Source: an uncultured Acidobacteriia bacterium
GTDB taxonomy: Bacteria; Acidobacteriota; Terriglobia; Bryobacterales; Bryobacteraceae
Length of the DNA: 64,000 bases
Assembly: GCA_903851195.1 (NCBI GenBank)
Contig: CAINNJ010000033.1
Coordinates: 346,739-410,738, forward strand
Reading direction: 5' to 3'
Part shown: positions 25,601-34,136 of the stretch, piece by piece
Numbering within the stretch: position 1 is the first letter of the stretch
How the letters are laid out: every line of letters starts with the position of its first letter
Position numbers and translations under genes: made by a program
The notes under the pieces: generated by a model
The model's input: only the letters and a program-made list of their open reading frames with translations
The model's database searches: none
What the model was told of the DNA's origin: nothing

Positions 25601-25931
25601 CTATGGATCCGGGGCCTGCGGCGCGAGCGCCGGCTGCGTGAACTACCTGATCCCGGCGGCCTTCGGCCTGCCCGCCACGGGAGCCTACGGCAACATCGGC
25701 AAGGGTTCCCTGCGCGGACCGAATCTCTTCAACTGGGATACCGGCCTCTTCAAGGAATTCGGCCTCTGGCGCGAGAGCACGAAGCTGCAGTTCCGCGCCG
25801 AATTCTTCAACACCGCGAACCGCAGGAACTTCAATAACCCGAACGTCACCCAAAGCGCTGGCGGCTTCGGCAGCATCACCAGCGCGCAGGATCCGCGGAT
25901 CGGACAACTGGCGCTGAAGTTCCTGTTCTGA
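22605..25931 (+). CDS. TonB-dependent receptor 2 (Oar-like)
   Basis: A 1108-residue outer-membrane receptor. A signal peptide (RIILRLVLALSACGAVYGQ) precedes the carboxypeptidase-regulatory domain (GTIVGTVTDPSGAIIPGAKI, residues about 30-115). Then come the plug segment (VVDLPLNGRNAASLLLVVAG, FRLDGSNNNDLYTN) and GGVVNVVTRSGSNELHGS, typical of this group. The long barrel ends in RIGQLALKFLF with a terminal Phe. A good AAGGGG site supports the ATG. The gene stands alone between two VapBC pairs. The ligand is unknown; by family it imports a large nutrient with TonB energy. Confidence 0.92.
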   Translation: MRHRHVCPSAARIILRLVLALSACGAVYGQGFGTIVGTVTDPSGAIIPGAKINVSDEATSASRETKTNDQGYYVVPSLRPSNYTVTVEAAGFAPSIRKGILLQADETATVNQTVSVQQSTQAVEISAQAAQVNTSTATVSDVVDQRRVVDLPLNGRNAASLLLVVAGATPAPGNDVDQGNTKTFPATVTVSTNGSRQNQVSFRLDGSNNNDLYTNSNQPFPFPDALQEFSVQTSNYSARYGGNAGGVVNVVTRSGSNELHGSLLEFNRNAVFNARNFFAAKRDQLKRNQYGGTVGGPIKIPHVYDGSNKDFFFFGYQGTKIRNIGGTSSAYAPLASNLTGDFSNVLSATDPANPFGKATQVVDPVTNLQFPGNKIPLTRLDPAALAFTKYIPVSPSVNGKYFYSVPLAQDFNEYLVRGDHSFSEKDRLSVRYFNDKFHNTGFLDKTNYLSNSNYSTIISQNALISETHIVSPNALNEFRASFSRETSNRGPAPGSLSLADLGVKLYQPGGLKTLEGINVSGFFNPSQTDPADFIRNQYNLSDDFSWVRGKHSISFGASAVRGQVLLRNQFRTSGSYSFTADVTNDALASYVLGYVRTFTQGFGEFKDNRITSYSLYVQDDYHVSKSLTLNLGLRYDPLFPWQETKKRIEQFSVSDYYANVHSSVYTNAPAGLLFPGDTGVPEWGTKGSYKNFAPRAGFAYAIGNDGKTSIRGGGGVFHDALQDGIFNNRFVDVTPFSPQFSLTQPVGTFSNPYQGLVNPYPSPFPPPKDSPFPGPVLVITYDPANNHRELTPVSYNWNLVVERQLAGDWILRVAYVGSHASHLLESLELNPAVYTAGSKLSTDQRRAFQPYGSISQASQDINSSYNSLQLTAQKRFSHGFSVLANYTWSKSIDDLPYNQGITGVAAGSNSPVPWNFPGRHQYDRGPSEFDHTHRFVTSYLYALPGLKGSHRVLRTVAGGWQLNGILTFQTGGPLTILAGKDQSQTGIGSDRASYLGGDIYGSGACGASAGCVNYLIPAAFGLPATGAYGNIGKGSLRGPNLFNWDTGLFKEFGLWRESTKLQFRAEFFNTANRRNFNNPNVTQSAGGFGSITSAQDPRIGQLALKFLF

Positions 25932-26012
25932 TCCGCGATACGGTTGCGGCCGACCGCGCCCGGCGTAGTGCCGGAATTCAGTGCTGCCGGACACGGCTGA
26001 GGCGAAAGAGTT

Positions 26013-26018
26013 TATGAT
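26013..26018 (+). promoter_or_regulatory. -10 element of the third antitoxin-toxin pair
   Basis: TATGAT ends six bases before the ATG at 26025, predicting a leaderless message. A partial -35 (CGGACA, 25988-25993) lies 19 bases upstream. Confidence 0.45.
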
Positions 26019-26024
26019 CGACGT

Positions 26025-26297
26025 ATGGCGCAGATCCACATGTCCGAAGACGAGATCGCGGGCGACTTTACGGCGGCACTGGACAAGGTGCGTCAGGGAA
26101 TCGAAGTGATCGTCGAACACGACCATCTGGCCGTAGCCATCCTCACAGCCCCGGCCCCCCCACGCCGGACAATCCGGGAAATACTGGCACTAATGCCGAA
26201 GGACTCCCCCGGCATCATAGACGCAGACTTCGCCCAGGACGTCGAAGCGGCTGTTCGGGCGCATCGTGACCCCCTGGACGCGTCGCAGTGGGATTGA
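26025..26297 (+). CDS. Antitoxin of a VapBC pair (Phd/YefM-like)
   Basis: A 90-residue protein (MAQIHMSEDEIAGDFTAALD, then GIEVIVEHDHLAVAILTAP). The order of a short strand, a helix with alternating hydrophobics and a VIVEHDHLAVAIL hairpin is characteristic of Phd/YefM antitoxins. The C-terminal helix (DADFAQDVEAAVRAHR) would wrap the toxin. It overlaps the PIN gene by ten bases. Expected role: bind the toxin and repress its own promoter. Confidence 0.82.
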   Translation: MAQIHMSEDEIAGDFTAALDKVRQGIEVIVEHDHLAVAILTAPAPPRRTIREILALMPKDSPGIIDADFAQDVEAAVRAHRDPLDASQWD

Positions 26298-26695
26298 TTC
26301 TCGATAGCTCCGTCGTGATTGCGGCCGAACGAGCCGGCCAGACCGCCTACCAAATGGTGCAAACCATGGGCTCTGACGATACGGAACTCGCGCTTTCCGT
26401 CGTAACCATCCTTGAACTGGCTCATGGTGTGGCCCGCGCCAATACGGAAGCGCGTCACACAATCCGGCAGCGCTTTCTGCAGGATCTGCTCAGCGGAATG
26501 CCCGTACATCCTGTCACGGTGCCGATTGCCATGCGCGCGGGACACATCGATGGGCTTCTGAGAGCACAAGGGCTGCGCGTAGCCCTCGCCGACTTGCTGA
26601 TCGGGGCAACTGCCCTCGAACTGGGATTCAGCATCGTCACGAATAACGTTCGGCACTTCGAAATGATCCCGGCTCTCGAGATCAGGCAACGGTAG
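26288..26695 (+). CDS. VapC-family PIN-domain toxin
   Basis: A 135-residue PIN ribonuclease from a GTG start inside the antitoxin gene. Conserved acidic positions: Asp6 ([12 protein letters not shown]), Glu in [11 protein letters not shown], and Asp in [14 protein letters not shown], then [15 protein letters not shown], which is the typical C-terminal strand. The fold is complete. It cleaves RNA when freed from its antitoxin. The acyl-CoA carboxylase gene begins 28 bases after its stop. Confidence 0.9.
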   Translation: MGLILDSSVVIAAERAGQTAYQMVQTMGSDDTELALSVVTILELAHGVARANTEARHTIRQRFLQDLLSGMPVHPVTVPIAMRAGHIDGLLRAQGLRVALADLLIGATALELGFSIVTNNVRHFEMIPALEIRQR

Positions 26696-26723
26696 CCGTC
26701 CCCCGATATTATCCTTGAGGTTC

Positions 26724-28259
26724 ATGAATCGCCTCGAAGAACTTCGCCACCGCCACGCCGCCGCGGAAGCCGGCGGCGGGCCGGAACGCCGCGAGCGCCA
26801 GCACAAGGAAGGCAAACTCGCCGTTCGCGAACGCATCGAACTCCTCCTCGACGAAGGAACCTTCGAAGAACTCGACAAACTCGTCCAGCACCGCTGCCGC
26901 GACTTCGGCATGGACGCCCAGGTCATCCCCGGCGACGGCCTGGTCACCGGCCACGGCCGCATCAACGGCCGCCCCGCCTACGTCTTCGCCCAGGATTTCA
27001 CCGTCTTCGGCGGCTCCCTCTCGGAAACCAACGCCCGCAAAATCTGCAAGGTCATGGACCTCGCCCTCAAGGTCGGCGCCCCCCTCATCGGCCTGAACGA
27101 TTCCGGCGGCGCGCGCATCCAGGAAGGCGTCGTCTCGCTCGCCGGTTACGCCGACATCTTCCTCCGCAACACCCTGGCCAGCGGCGTCGTCCCTCAGATC
27201 TCCGCCATCATGGGCCCCTGCGCGGGCGGTGCCGTCTACTCACCCGCCATCACCGACTTCACCTTCATGGTCGCCAACACCAGCTACATGTTCGTCACCG
27301 GCCCGGACGTCATTAAAACGGTCACCCACGAAGATGTCACCAAGGAAGAACTCGGCGGCCCCATGACTCACAACGCCGTCAGCGGCGTTGGCCACTTCAA
27401 CGCGCAGGACGACGCCGATTGCATCCGCATGATCCGCGAACTCATGAGCTTCCTGCCGCAGAATAACCGCGAGGACGCTCCGCGCCGCGTCTGCGAAGAT
27501 CCCATCGACCGCGCCGATCCCGAACTCGACACCATCGTGCCCGCCGAATCGAACCTGCCCTATGACATTAAAGACGTAATCAACCGCGTCGTCGATGACG
27601 CCTGGTTCTTCGAAGTGCACGAGCACTTCGCGAAGAACATCGTCGTGGGCTTCGCGCGCCTGGACGGGCGACCCGTCGGCATCGTGGCGAACCAGCCCGC
27701 CTTCCTCGCCGGCTGCCTCGACATCAACTCTTCCGTCAAAGGCGCGCGCTTCGTCCGCTTCTGCGACGCTTTCAACATCCCCCTTATTACCTTCGAAGAC
27801 GTGCCCGGCTTTCTCCCCGGCACCGAACAGGAGTTCGGCGGCATCATCCGCCACGGCGCCAAACTCCTTTATGCCTATGCCGAAGCGACGGTCCCCAAGA
27901 TCACCGTGATCACCCGCAAAGCCTACGGCGGCGCGTACTGCGTAATGGGCTCAAAGCACCTGCGGACGGATGTGAACCTCGCCTGGCCCACCGCGGAAAT
28001 CGCCGTGATGGGCGCCGAGGGAGCGGTCAATATCGTCTATCGCCGCGAACTCAACGGCGCCGGCCCCGAACTGAGAGCCGCCAAAATCGCCGAATTTAAA
28101 GACCGCTTCGCCAGCCCGTTTGTAGCCGCCGAACACGGCTATATCGACGACGTGATTGAGCCGCGCGAAACCCGCACGCGCCTCATCAAATCCCTGCGCA
28201 TGCTCGAAACCAAGGTGGATACAATGCCGCGCAAGAAGCACGGCAACATCCCTCTATAG
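26724..28259 (+). CDS. Acyl-CoA carboxylase, carboxyltransferase (beta) subunit
   Basis: 511 residues, the size of propionyl/methylcrotonyl-type carboxyltransferase subunits, which move the carboxyl group from biotin to acyl-CoA. The blocks [32 protein letters not shown] and FITGPDVIK-like [12 protein letters not shown] match the crotonase-fold halves. The C-terminal half holds [23 protein letters not shown] and [11 protein letters not shown]. Propionyl-CoA is the likeliest substrate but is not proven. ATG 26724 is preceded by GAGG five bases away; an in-frame TTG nine bases upstream is less likely. The biotin-carrying alpha subunit is not in this window. Confidence 0.93.
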   Translation: MNRLEELRHRHAAAEAGGGPERRERQHKEGKLAVRERIELLLDEGTFEELDKLVQHRCRDFGMDAQVIPGDGLVTGHGRINGRPAYVFAQDFTVFGGSLSETNARKICKVMDLALKVGAPLIGLNDSGGARIQEGVVSLAGYADIFLRNTLASGVVPQISAIMGPCAGGAVYSPAITDFTFMVANTSYMFVTGPDVIKTVTHEDVTKEELGGPMTHNAVSGVGHFNAQDDADCIRMIRELMSFLPQNNREDAPRRVCEDPIDRADPELDTIVPAESNLPYDIKDVINRVVDDAWFFEVHEHFAKNIVVGFARLDGRPVGIVANQPAFLAGCLDINSSVKGARFVRFCDAFNIPLITFEDVPGFLPGTEQEFGGIIRHGAKLLYAYAEATVPKITVITRKAYGGAYCVMGSKHLRTDVNLAWPTAEIAVMGAEGAVNIVYRRELNGAGPELRAAKIAEFKDRFASPFVAAEHGYIDDVIEPRETRTRLIKSLRMLETKVDTMPRKKHGNIPL

Positions 28260-28273
28260 CGCTTCGCTGGCCC

Positions 28274-29809
28274 TTAAAGCTTCTCGGGCAAAGCCCACGC
28301 GAACATCACGCCGCCCGCGCTCGTCAGCACATACTGCCGCCCGTCCAGCTCATACGTGATCGGCGAACTCTGCATACTCTGCCCCTGCCCGGCATGCCAC
28401 AGCGTCTTGCCATCGGTCGTCCGCAGCGCGAGCACGCTGCCCTGCGCGTCGCCCGTGAACGTCAGTCCCGAATCCGTGGTCAGAACGCCCGCGCCCGACC
28501 CGTTCGGTCCCAGCTCATGCGACCACTTCACCTTACCCGTCTGGTAATCGATCGCTTCCAGCACGCCTTTGCCCCACACGCCATAATCCGCGCCGGCCCA
28601 GCCGAAACTTCCGTCCGCGGGCTTCGTGAAGTAGATCCCATAGCTCGGATGCGCGCTGACAATAAACAACCCGGTCTTCGGATCGAAGCTCGGCGACCGG
28701 TAATTTGTCAGCCCGCCCTCGTCCGGCGCAATCAGCCGGCCGTCCGGAGCCGGATCTTTCGCCGGATTCGGAATCGGCTGCCCCTTCTTATCGAGGCCCG
28801 TCGCCCAGTTCACCGGACCGAACGTGGTCGTCACCAGACTCTCGCCGGTCTGCCGGTCCAGCACGAAGAAGTACCCGTTGCGCGACGCCTGCATCAGCAT
28901 CTTCCGCGGCTTGCCGTGGAAATCGCCATCCACCAGCACCGGAATCTCCACCGCGTCCCAGTCGTGCGTGTCGTGCGGCGAAGCCTGAAACGCCCACTTC
29001 TTCTTCCCCGTGTTCGGATCGATCGCCACGATGCTGCACGTATCCGGGTTGTTGCCCGGCCGCACGTCGCCATTCAGCACCGGCGTCGGATTTCCCGTGC
29101 CCCAGAACACCGTGTCCGTATCGGGATCGTAAGTGCCGGTCATCCACGTCATGCCACCGGTCGTCGCGTTCGGCGTGCCCGCGGGCGGCGTGCTGTCCCA
29201 GCGCCACTGCGTCTTGCCCGTCTCCGGGTCGATCGCCTTCAGGAACCCCGTCAGATTATCGAAGTCGCCCGACACACCGATCAGCACATGATTCCGGATA
29301 ATCAGCGGCGACATCGTCGTCCAGTAGCCGCGCGCCGCGTCCGCCACCGCGACGTTCCATCGCACCGTGCCGTCCTTCGCGTTCAGGCAGATCAGATGCG
29401 AATCCGGCGACATGAAGTACAGCCATTCGCCATACATCGAAACCCCGCGCGAGCCGATATGAAAGCCCTTGTTCGCCGGATACGTGTAATGCCAGAGCTG
29501 ATGCCCCGAACGCGCATCCACCGCGAACACATTGTCCGGCATCGAGAAGTAAATCACCCCGTCCACCAGGATCGGCGACGCCTTGATCTGTTGATTGATC
29601 CCGCTCTGAAAAGCCCACGCCAGCGACAAACCACCGACGTTCTGCGGATTAATCTGCGTCAGCGCGCTGTGCCGCTTGCCGGAGTAATCGCCGTGATAAG
29701 CCGGCCACGCATCCTTCGGCGGCTTCAGCAGCATATCGGGAGTGGTGCCCTGCGCCAGTAACGATCCGGCCGTCAGCAGCAGGCTAAAAGGAATTCGGTT
29801 CATGAGCAT
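28274..29809 (-). CDS. Exported PQQ-dependent dehydrogenase-like quinoprotein
   Basis: A 511-residue beta-propeller protein with a signal peptide (MNRIPFSLLLTAGSLLAQG). Repeated tryptophan-docking segments (WAFQSGINQQIKASPILVDG, VRWNVAVAD, GKTQWRWDS, GKVKWSHELG) mark the PQQ-dehydrogenase propeller. It is shorter than classical methanol dehydrogenase (about 600), like many acidobacterial members. It should oxidise an alcohol, aldose or similar compound in the periplasm and pass electrons to the di-haem cytochrome encoded nine bases upstream. AGGAG six bases before the first ATG supports the start at 29809. The substrate is unknown; the TonB receptor in the same run may import it. Confidence 0.88.
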   Translation of the reverse strand: MLMNRIPFSLLLTAGSLLAQGTTPDMLLKPPKDAWPAYHGDYSGKRHSALTQINPQNVGGLSLAWAFQSGINQQIKASPILVDGVIYFSMPDNVFAVDARSGHQLWHYTYPANKGFHIGSRGVSMYGEWLYFMSPDSHLICLNAKDGTVRWNVAVADAARGYWTTMSPLIIRNHVLIGVSGDFDNLTGFLKAIDPETGKTQWRWDSTPPAGTPNATTGGMTWMTGTYDPDTDTVFWGTGNPTPVLNGDVRPGNNPDTCSIVAIDPNTGKKKWAFQASPHDTHDWDAVEIPVLVDGDFHGKPRKMLMQASRNGYFFVLDRQTGESLVTTTFGPVNWATGLDKKGQPIPNPAKDPAPDGRLIAPDEGGLTNYRSPSFDPKTGLFIVSAHPSYGIYFTKPADGSFGWAGADYGVWGKGVLEAIDYQTGKVKWSHELGPNGSGAGVLTTDSGLTFTGDAQGSVLALRTTDGKTLWHAGQGQSMQSSPITYELDGRQYVLTSAGGVMFAWALPEKL

Positions 29810-29818
29810 GGCAGTCTC

Positions 29819-30574
29819 CTATTTGAGCGTCAGCAGATACGTCATCAGATTGTGAATGTCGTCGTCCGTGTACTTCGCCAGCAGCTCGACATGAGCCTCG
29901 GCCGGATCGTCCACCTTCACCTTCACTTTGGAAACCGGCCACGACCGATACCGCCCCGCCGCATCCCGCAGCGCGACCGTGAACTCATCCAGGTACGCCC
30001 GCGTGCCGTTGATCGTCTCGCCCGAAGCCAGCGTCACCGTGATCTTCGCGCTCGCGCCGCGCGGATACATGAGCCGCTGGAAGAGCTTCAGCCCGTCGTT
30101 GCGCGTCGCCGTATGCTCCAGATCGCCGGTCGGAGAATGACATCCGGTGCACTTCCCCGCGCCGTTGAAATACGCCTTGCCCTTCTCGATATTGCCGGTC
30201 GTCAGATCCGCCGCATCCACACCCTTCCGGCCGCCCGTCTGCGATTCCGCGATCTTCCTCTCGGTCTTGATGAACGCCACCAGCGCGGCCAGTTCCTGGT
30301 CCGTCACCGTAAAGCGCGGCATGTTGTTTTTGCCGTTGCGAACCACCAGGCCGATCTGGTTGCCGTTCACATCTTCGCCCACCAGTTTGGAGCGCGTCAG
30401 ATCCGGCCCGTCCTCCCCGCCTCCCGTGTCGCGCCCATGGCAGAAAGCGCACTGCTGGACAAATGCGGATTCCCCGGCTTTCACCTGATCGGCGGGAAAG
30501 GCCTGTGGATACGCGAGCGCGGCGGAGATCAGCAGCGCCGTAAACGTGACGGCGCCGCGTCGGATATTATCCAT
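29819..30574 (-). CDS. Exported di-haem cytochrome c
   Basis: About 251 residues with a signal peptide (TFTALLISAALAYPQ). Two c-type haem motifs are visible: CAFCH at residues 42-46 and CTGCH at 142-146. The first lies in a complete cytochrome c domain (NNMPRFTVTDQELAALVAFI gives the Met axial ligand region). The C-terminal half has a carboxypeptidase-like or novel segment (ITVTLASGETINGTRAYLDE) before a final TDDDIHNLMTYLLTL helix, the end of the second cytochrome domain. It is the natural electron acceptor of the PQQ protein next door. A GTG 18 bases upstream is an alternative start; neither start has a strong ribosome binding site. Confidence 0.87.
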   Translation of the reverse strand: MDNIRRGAVTFTALLISAALAYPQAFPADQVKAGESAFVQQCAFCHGRDTGGGEDGPDLTRSKLVGEDVNGNQIGLVVRNGKNNMPRFTVTDQELAALVAFIKTERKIAESQTGGRKGVDAADLTTGNIEKGKAYFNGAGKCTGCHSPTGDLEHTATRNDGLKLFQRLMYPRGASAKITVTLASGETINGTRAYLDEFTVALRDAAGRYRSWPVSKVKVKVDDPAEAHVELLAKYTDDDIHNLMTYLLTLK

Positions 30575-30609
30575 AAGGAACGAGATTATCACCGCGCCCA
30601 GGAAAGCGG

Positions 30610-33600
30610 CTAAAATACCAGACGCAACGACATCTGCAGCGCCCGCGGCAGGTTCGACTGGGCCGTCACCACCCCGAAGTTCGACGCCGTCGGTGTCAGA
30701 TTCGGCGCGGAGAACTGGGCATGATTCAACAGATTGAACGCTTCCACGCGATAGATCAGCTTCGCGCGTTCGAAGATGCTGAACGCCTTGCCCACATTCA
30801 GATCCACATTGTTCGTCGTATCCAGCCGCAGGTTATTGAACTGGGTCGGGAAGGTGCGCAGGTTACTCGCCAGCTGCGCTGAGGACGCCGTGACAAACCG
30901 GGTCGTATCGAACGTGTGGTTGATGTTACGCGGATCGTAGTTCAGATCGCCCCCCAGATAAATCACGTTGCCCCACGCCAGCGGCGCGCCCGACTGGAAG
31001 CTGTAAATCCCCGCAACGGACCAGCCGCCCAGCAAGCTGTCGGTCAGCCAGTGCGCATTCGAAAGAAAACGCCGGCCCTTGCCGAACGGCAGATCGTAAG
31101 TCTCGTTGACGATCAGCCGGTTCGGACGGTCCGACGCCGACACGCGATTCTCCAGATTGTAAGCGCCCGGATTGTTATTCAGATAACTCACCTTCTCCAT
31201 CAGCCGCGAGTGCTGCCAGTTGACATTGAACTGCAGCCCCGCCGAGAACCTCTTCTGAAACCGCGCCGCCACCTGGTGGAAATACGAACTGCCATTGTTC
31301 ACATAGTTCTCGGTTACACCCGAAAACTCCGGATACGGCCGCAACAGATTCGAAACCGAGATCGTGGACCCGTTCAGCGTGCTGCCCGGCAGCAGCGTGG
31401 CGAACGGATTGGTCACACTCGCGCCCAGTGCGTTAATGGTAGCGGCGTCGCGCACCGGCGACGTGCTCAGATACTGCGCCGGAATGGCTCCCAGGCTCTC
31501 GCTGGTCAGCAGATGCACCGAGTGATTCCCCGTATACCCTACTTCCAGCAGCATGTCTTTGCCGAACTGATGCTGCACGTCCAGATCCCAACGGAAACTG
31601 TACTCGTTCCGCAGGTTCTGGTTATAAAACGACACGCTCTGCCCCAGCGAAGTATTGATGCCCGCCGAAGCGCCCGGCGCGGGCTGCAGCCCGGCGGGGA
31701 AAGGATTACTCAGCGTCGCGGCCGGCGTCACATAGCTGTCGTTCGTCGCCACGAAGCTGTTCGTGTAAGTAAAGCCCGGCTGCGGCTGTGTCACAACCGG
31801 GTAAGGATAGTAGAAGATCCCGGCGCCGGCGCGAATTACGGTCTTCTGCTTCAGAAAACCCGGCGTCCAGCTGAGTCCGGCCCGCGGCGCAAAGGAGTTC
31901 TTCGGCGTGTTGTAGCTGTTGCGATTGCCCGGTGTGGAGAACGTCAGTCCGCCCGTAGGCAGAAACGCGCTGGCCGGTAACTGCGCGATCGGTTTCGCCG
32001 CATAAGCAGCCTCCGCCGCCTTCGTCACGGCATTCACAGCCGTCAGATCGAAACCGTTCGACTGCCGGTTGTACCGTTCCACGGACGGACTGCTGTACTC
32101 CCAGCGCAGCCCCAGATTCACCGTAAGATTCGGCCGCGCATGCCAGTCGTCGTTCACGAAGCCCGCGTAGTAATACGAATCCTGCGTGGAGAACGCATTG
32201 AACGTGTAACTGCCGCTCGTCGGCAGGCCCAGATCGAACGCCGCCAGCGACCCGCCGTTCTGCGGACCGCTCCCCGTGCTCGTTTGCTTCACCCACGTGC
32301 TGTCGAAGCTGTAACTGCCCGCCGCCGCCGTCCAGTTCACCTGCGAGAACTGGTACCGCCGCCCTTCCGCGCCCGCCTTCAGACTGTGCTTCCCGAGCGT
32401 CTTCGAAAGCGTGCCCAGCAACTGGTAGCTGTTCAGCGGCTGATTGGTCTGGTGCCCGCCCGCGATCCCGTTATACGCATCGCTGAACGCGATCTGCGGA
32501 ATCTGCGGCACCGTCGCGTTGCCGTTGATGTAGCTCGGGAACCCAAGCGTCGTCGCATCGTAGCCGATGTTGTACTGCACATAATAAGGCCGGTAGCGCG
32601 AGAAGCCCGCGCGCAGATCGCCGATCAGCGTCGGCGTGAACGTATGCACGTCGTCGATGCTCGCGCCCCACGTCGAACGGTACGCCGTTTCGCCGGAAGC
32701 CACGCCCAGCACCTGATTGGAATCCTGCTGCCAGAGGCTCTCGTGCAGACTGCCCGTCAGCTTATTGCGGTCGGACACGTTGTAATCCATGCGCCCGTTG
32801 TACGAGTGATAAGTCTGCAGCGTGGAAAGCGCCGCGAAGTAATTACTCGTGCCATCCTTGCTTCCCGCCTGATTTGGCGCCGGGATCAGCTTGAAGTAAT
32901 TCTGCGCCACCGGGCTCAGCCGTGACGACGGAATCAGATTCCCCGCGAACGCCGTCCGGTTCACCACGCCGTTCACCAGCTTCGCCGTCGCCGGATCGTA
33001 GAGCTGATACTGGGGACCCAGCGCCAGCAGCGCCGAAAAATCGCCCTGCCGTTCCGCCGCCGTCGGCACCGTCGTAATCACCGGATTCGGTCCGCTGTCC
33101 TGCCAGTTCTCCCACGCGAAAAAGAAGAACAGCTTATTGCGCCCGTTGTAGACCTTGGGCAGCACTACCGGCCCGCCAACCGTGACGCCGTAGTTATTCT
33201 GCCGGCCCACCGTCTTCGTGCCGCCGGAAGCGTTCGTAAAGAACGGCGTGGCGTTCAGAAACGAGTTCTGGTTGAATTCGAACAACGACCCGTGCAGCTG
33301 ATTCGTCCCGCCCTTCGTCGTGATCTCGATGGTGCCGCCGCCCGACCGCCCGTACGCCGCGTCCACGTTGAACGCCTCCACCTTCACTTCGCTCACGGAA
33401 TCGATCGGCGGACTGTAAGCCACGCGCAACCCGGATTGGCCCGTCGTCCCGATATTCGGCACGCCGTCCAGCAGCATCTCGTTCGCGCCACCCGCCGCGC
33501 CGCCAATCGCCTGATTGGACAGCCCGGCGTTTTCGAACGGCCGCTCCTGGTCGCGGGCCTCATTCGAGATCACGCCGAATCCCAGATACGCCAGCGCCAT

Positions 33601-34044
33601 GGGCGAGCGCCCGTTCACCGGCAGATTCTCCACCTCGCGCGTCGAGATCACCTGCCCGGTCGAAGCCGTCACGCTCTCCAGCAACTGCGCGTCCGCGGTC
33701 ACCACCACGGACTGCGTCGTATCGCCGATCGTGAGCTGCACATCCTGCGCCACTCGCTGATTCGTGCCCAGCGTAATGCCGTCCTGCACGTACGTCTTGA
33801 AGCCCTTGGCCTCCGTGGTCAGGTTGTAGGTTCCCGGCGGCAGCAGCGGCAGGGTATAGAAGCCGTCCGCGCCGGACACCGTATGGAACCGCGTGTTCGT
33901 GTCGGCCTTTACGGCATCCACGCTCGCGCCAGGCACGGCAAGACCGGTAGGGTCGTTCACGCGCCCGGTCAGCGTGGCGCGGAATTCCTGGGCGAAAGAA
34001 GATATGGCCGCGATGGCGGCGATCAAAGTAATGCGACGTAGCAT
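30610..34044 (-). CDS. TonB-dependent receptor 3 (Oar-like)
   Basis: A 1144-residue receptor with a signal peptide (LRRITLIAAIAAISSFAQ). The carboxypeptidase-regulatory domain follows (TLTGRVNDPTGLAVPGASVD, to about residue 110), then plug segments (VENLPVNGRSPMALAYLG, NEMLLDGVPNIG, GGTIEITTKGGTNQLHGS) and a long barrel ending in RALQMSLRLVF. AGGAG eight bases before the ATG supports the start. The stop lies 17-35 bases before the cytochrome gene, and the order receptor, cytochrome c, PQQ-dehydrogenase on one strand suggests a single unit: uptake followed by periplasmic oxidation. The ligand is unknown. Confidence 0.92.
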   Translation of the reverse strand: MLRRITLIAAIAAISSFAQEFRATLTGRVNDPTGLAVPGASVDAVKADTNTRFHTVSGADGFYTLPLLPPGTYNLTTEAKGFKTYVQDGITLGTNQRVAQDVQLTIGDTTQSVVVTADAQLLESVTASTGQVISTREVENLPVNGRSPMALAYLGFGVISNEARDQERPFENAGLSNQAIGGAAGGANEMLLDGVPNIGTTGQSGLRVAYSPPIDSVSEVKVEAFNVDAAYGRSGGGTIEITTKGGTNQLHGSLFEFNQNSFLNATPFFTNASGGTKTVGRQNNYGVTVGGPVVLPKVYNGRNKLFFFFAWENWQDSGPNPVITTVPTAAERQGDFSALLALGPQYQLYDPATAKLVNGVVNRTAFAGNLIPSSRLSPVAQNYFKLIPAPNQAGSKDGTSNYFAALSTLQTYHSYNGRMDYNVSDRNKLTGSLHESLWQQDSNQVLGVASGETAYRSTWGASIDDVHTFTPTLIGDLRAGFSRYRPYYVQYNIGYDATTLGFPSYINGNATVPQIPQIAFSDAYNGIAGGHQTNQPLNSYQLLGTLSKTLGKHSLKAGAEGRRYQFSQVNWTAAAGSYSFDSTWVKQTSTGSGPQNGGSLAAFDLGLPTSGSYTFNAFSTQDSYYYAGFVNDDWHARPNLTVNLGLRWEYSSPSVERYNRQSNGFDLTAVNAVTKAAEAAYAAKPIAQLPASAFLPTGGLTFSTPGNRNSYNTPKNSFAPRAGLSWTPGFLKQKTVIRAGAGIFYYPYPVVTQPQPGFTYTNSFVATNDSYVTPAATLSNPFPAGLQPAPGASAGINTSLGQSVSFYNQNLRNEYSFRWDLDVQHQFGKDMLLEVGYTGNHSVHLLTSESLGAIPAQYLSTSPVRDAATINALGASVTNPFATLLPGSTLNGSTISVSNLLRPYPEFSGVTENYVNNGSSYFHQVAARFQKRFSAGLQFNVNWQHSRLMEKVSYLNNNPGAYNLENRVSASDRPNRLIVNETYDLPFGKGRRFLSNAHWLTDSLLGGWSVAGIYSFQSGAPLAWGNVIYLGGDLNYDPRNINHTFDTTRFVTASSAQLASNLRTFPTQFNNLRLDTTNNVDLNVGKAFSIFERAKLIYRVEAFNLLNHAQFSAPNLTPTASNFGVVTAQSNLPRALQMSLRLVF

Positions 34045-34136
34045 AGGCGGACTCCTGAAAAGCGTATTGCGAGCTTAACGCGAATCCGCCGCCCGCACGA
34101 TTCAGCCGGACTAAAGAAACTGTTCAGAAAATCTGC

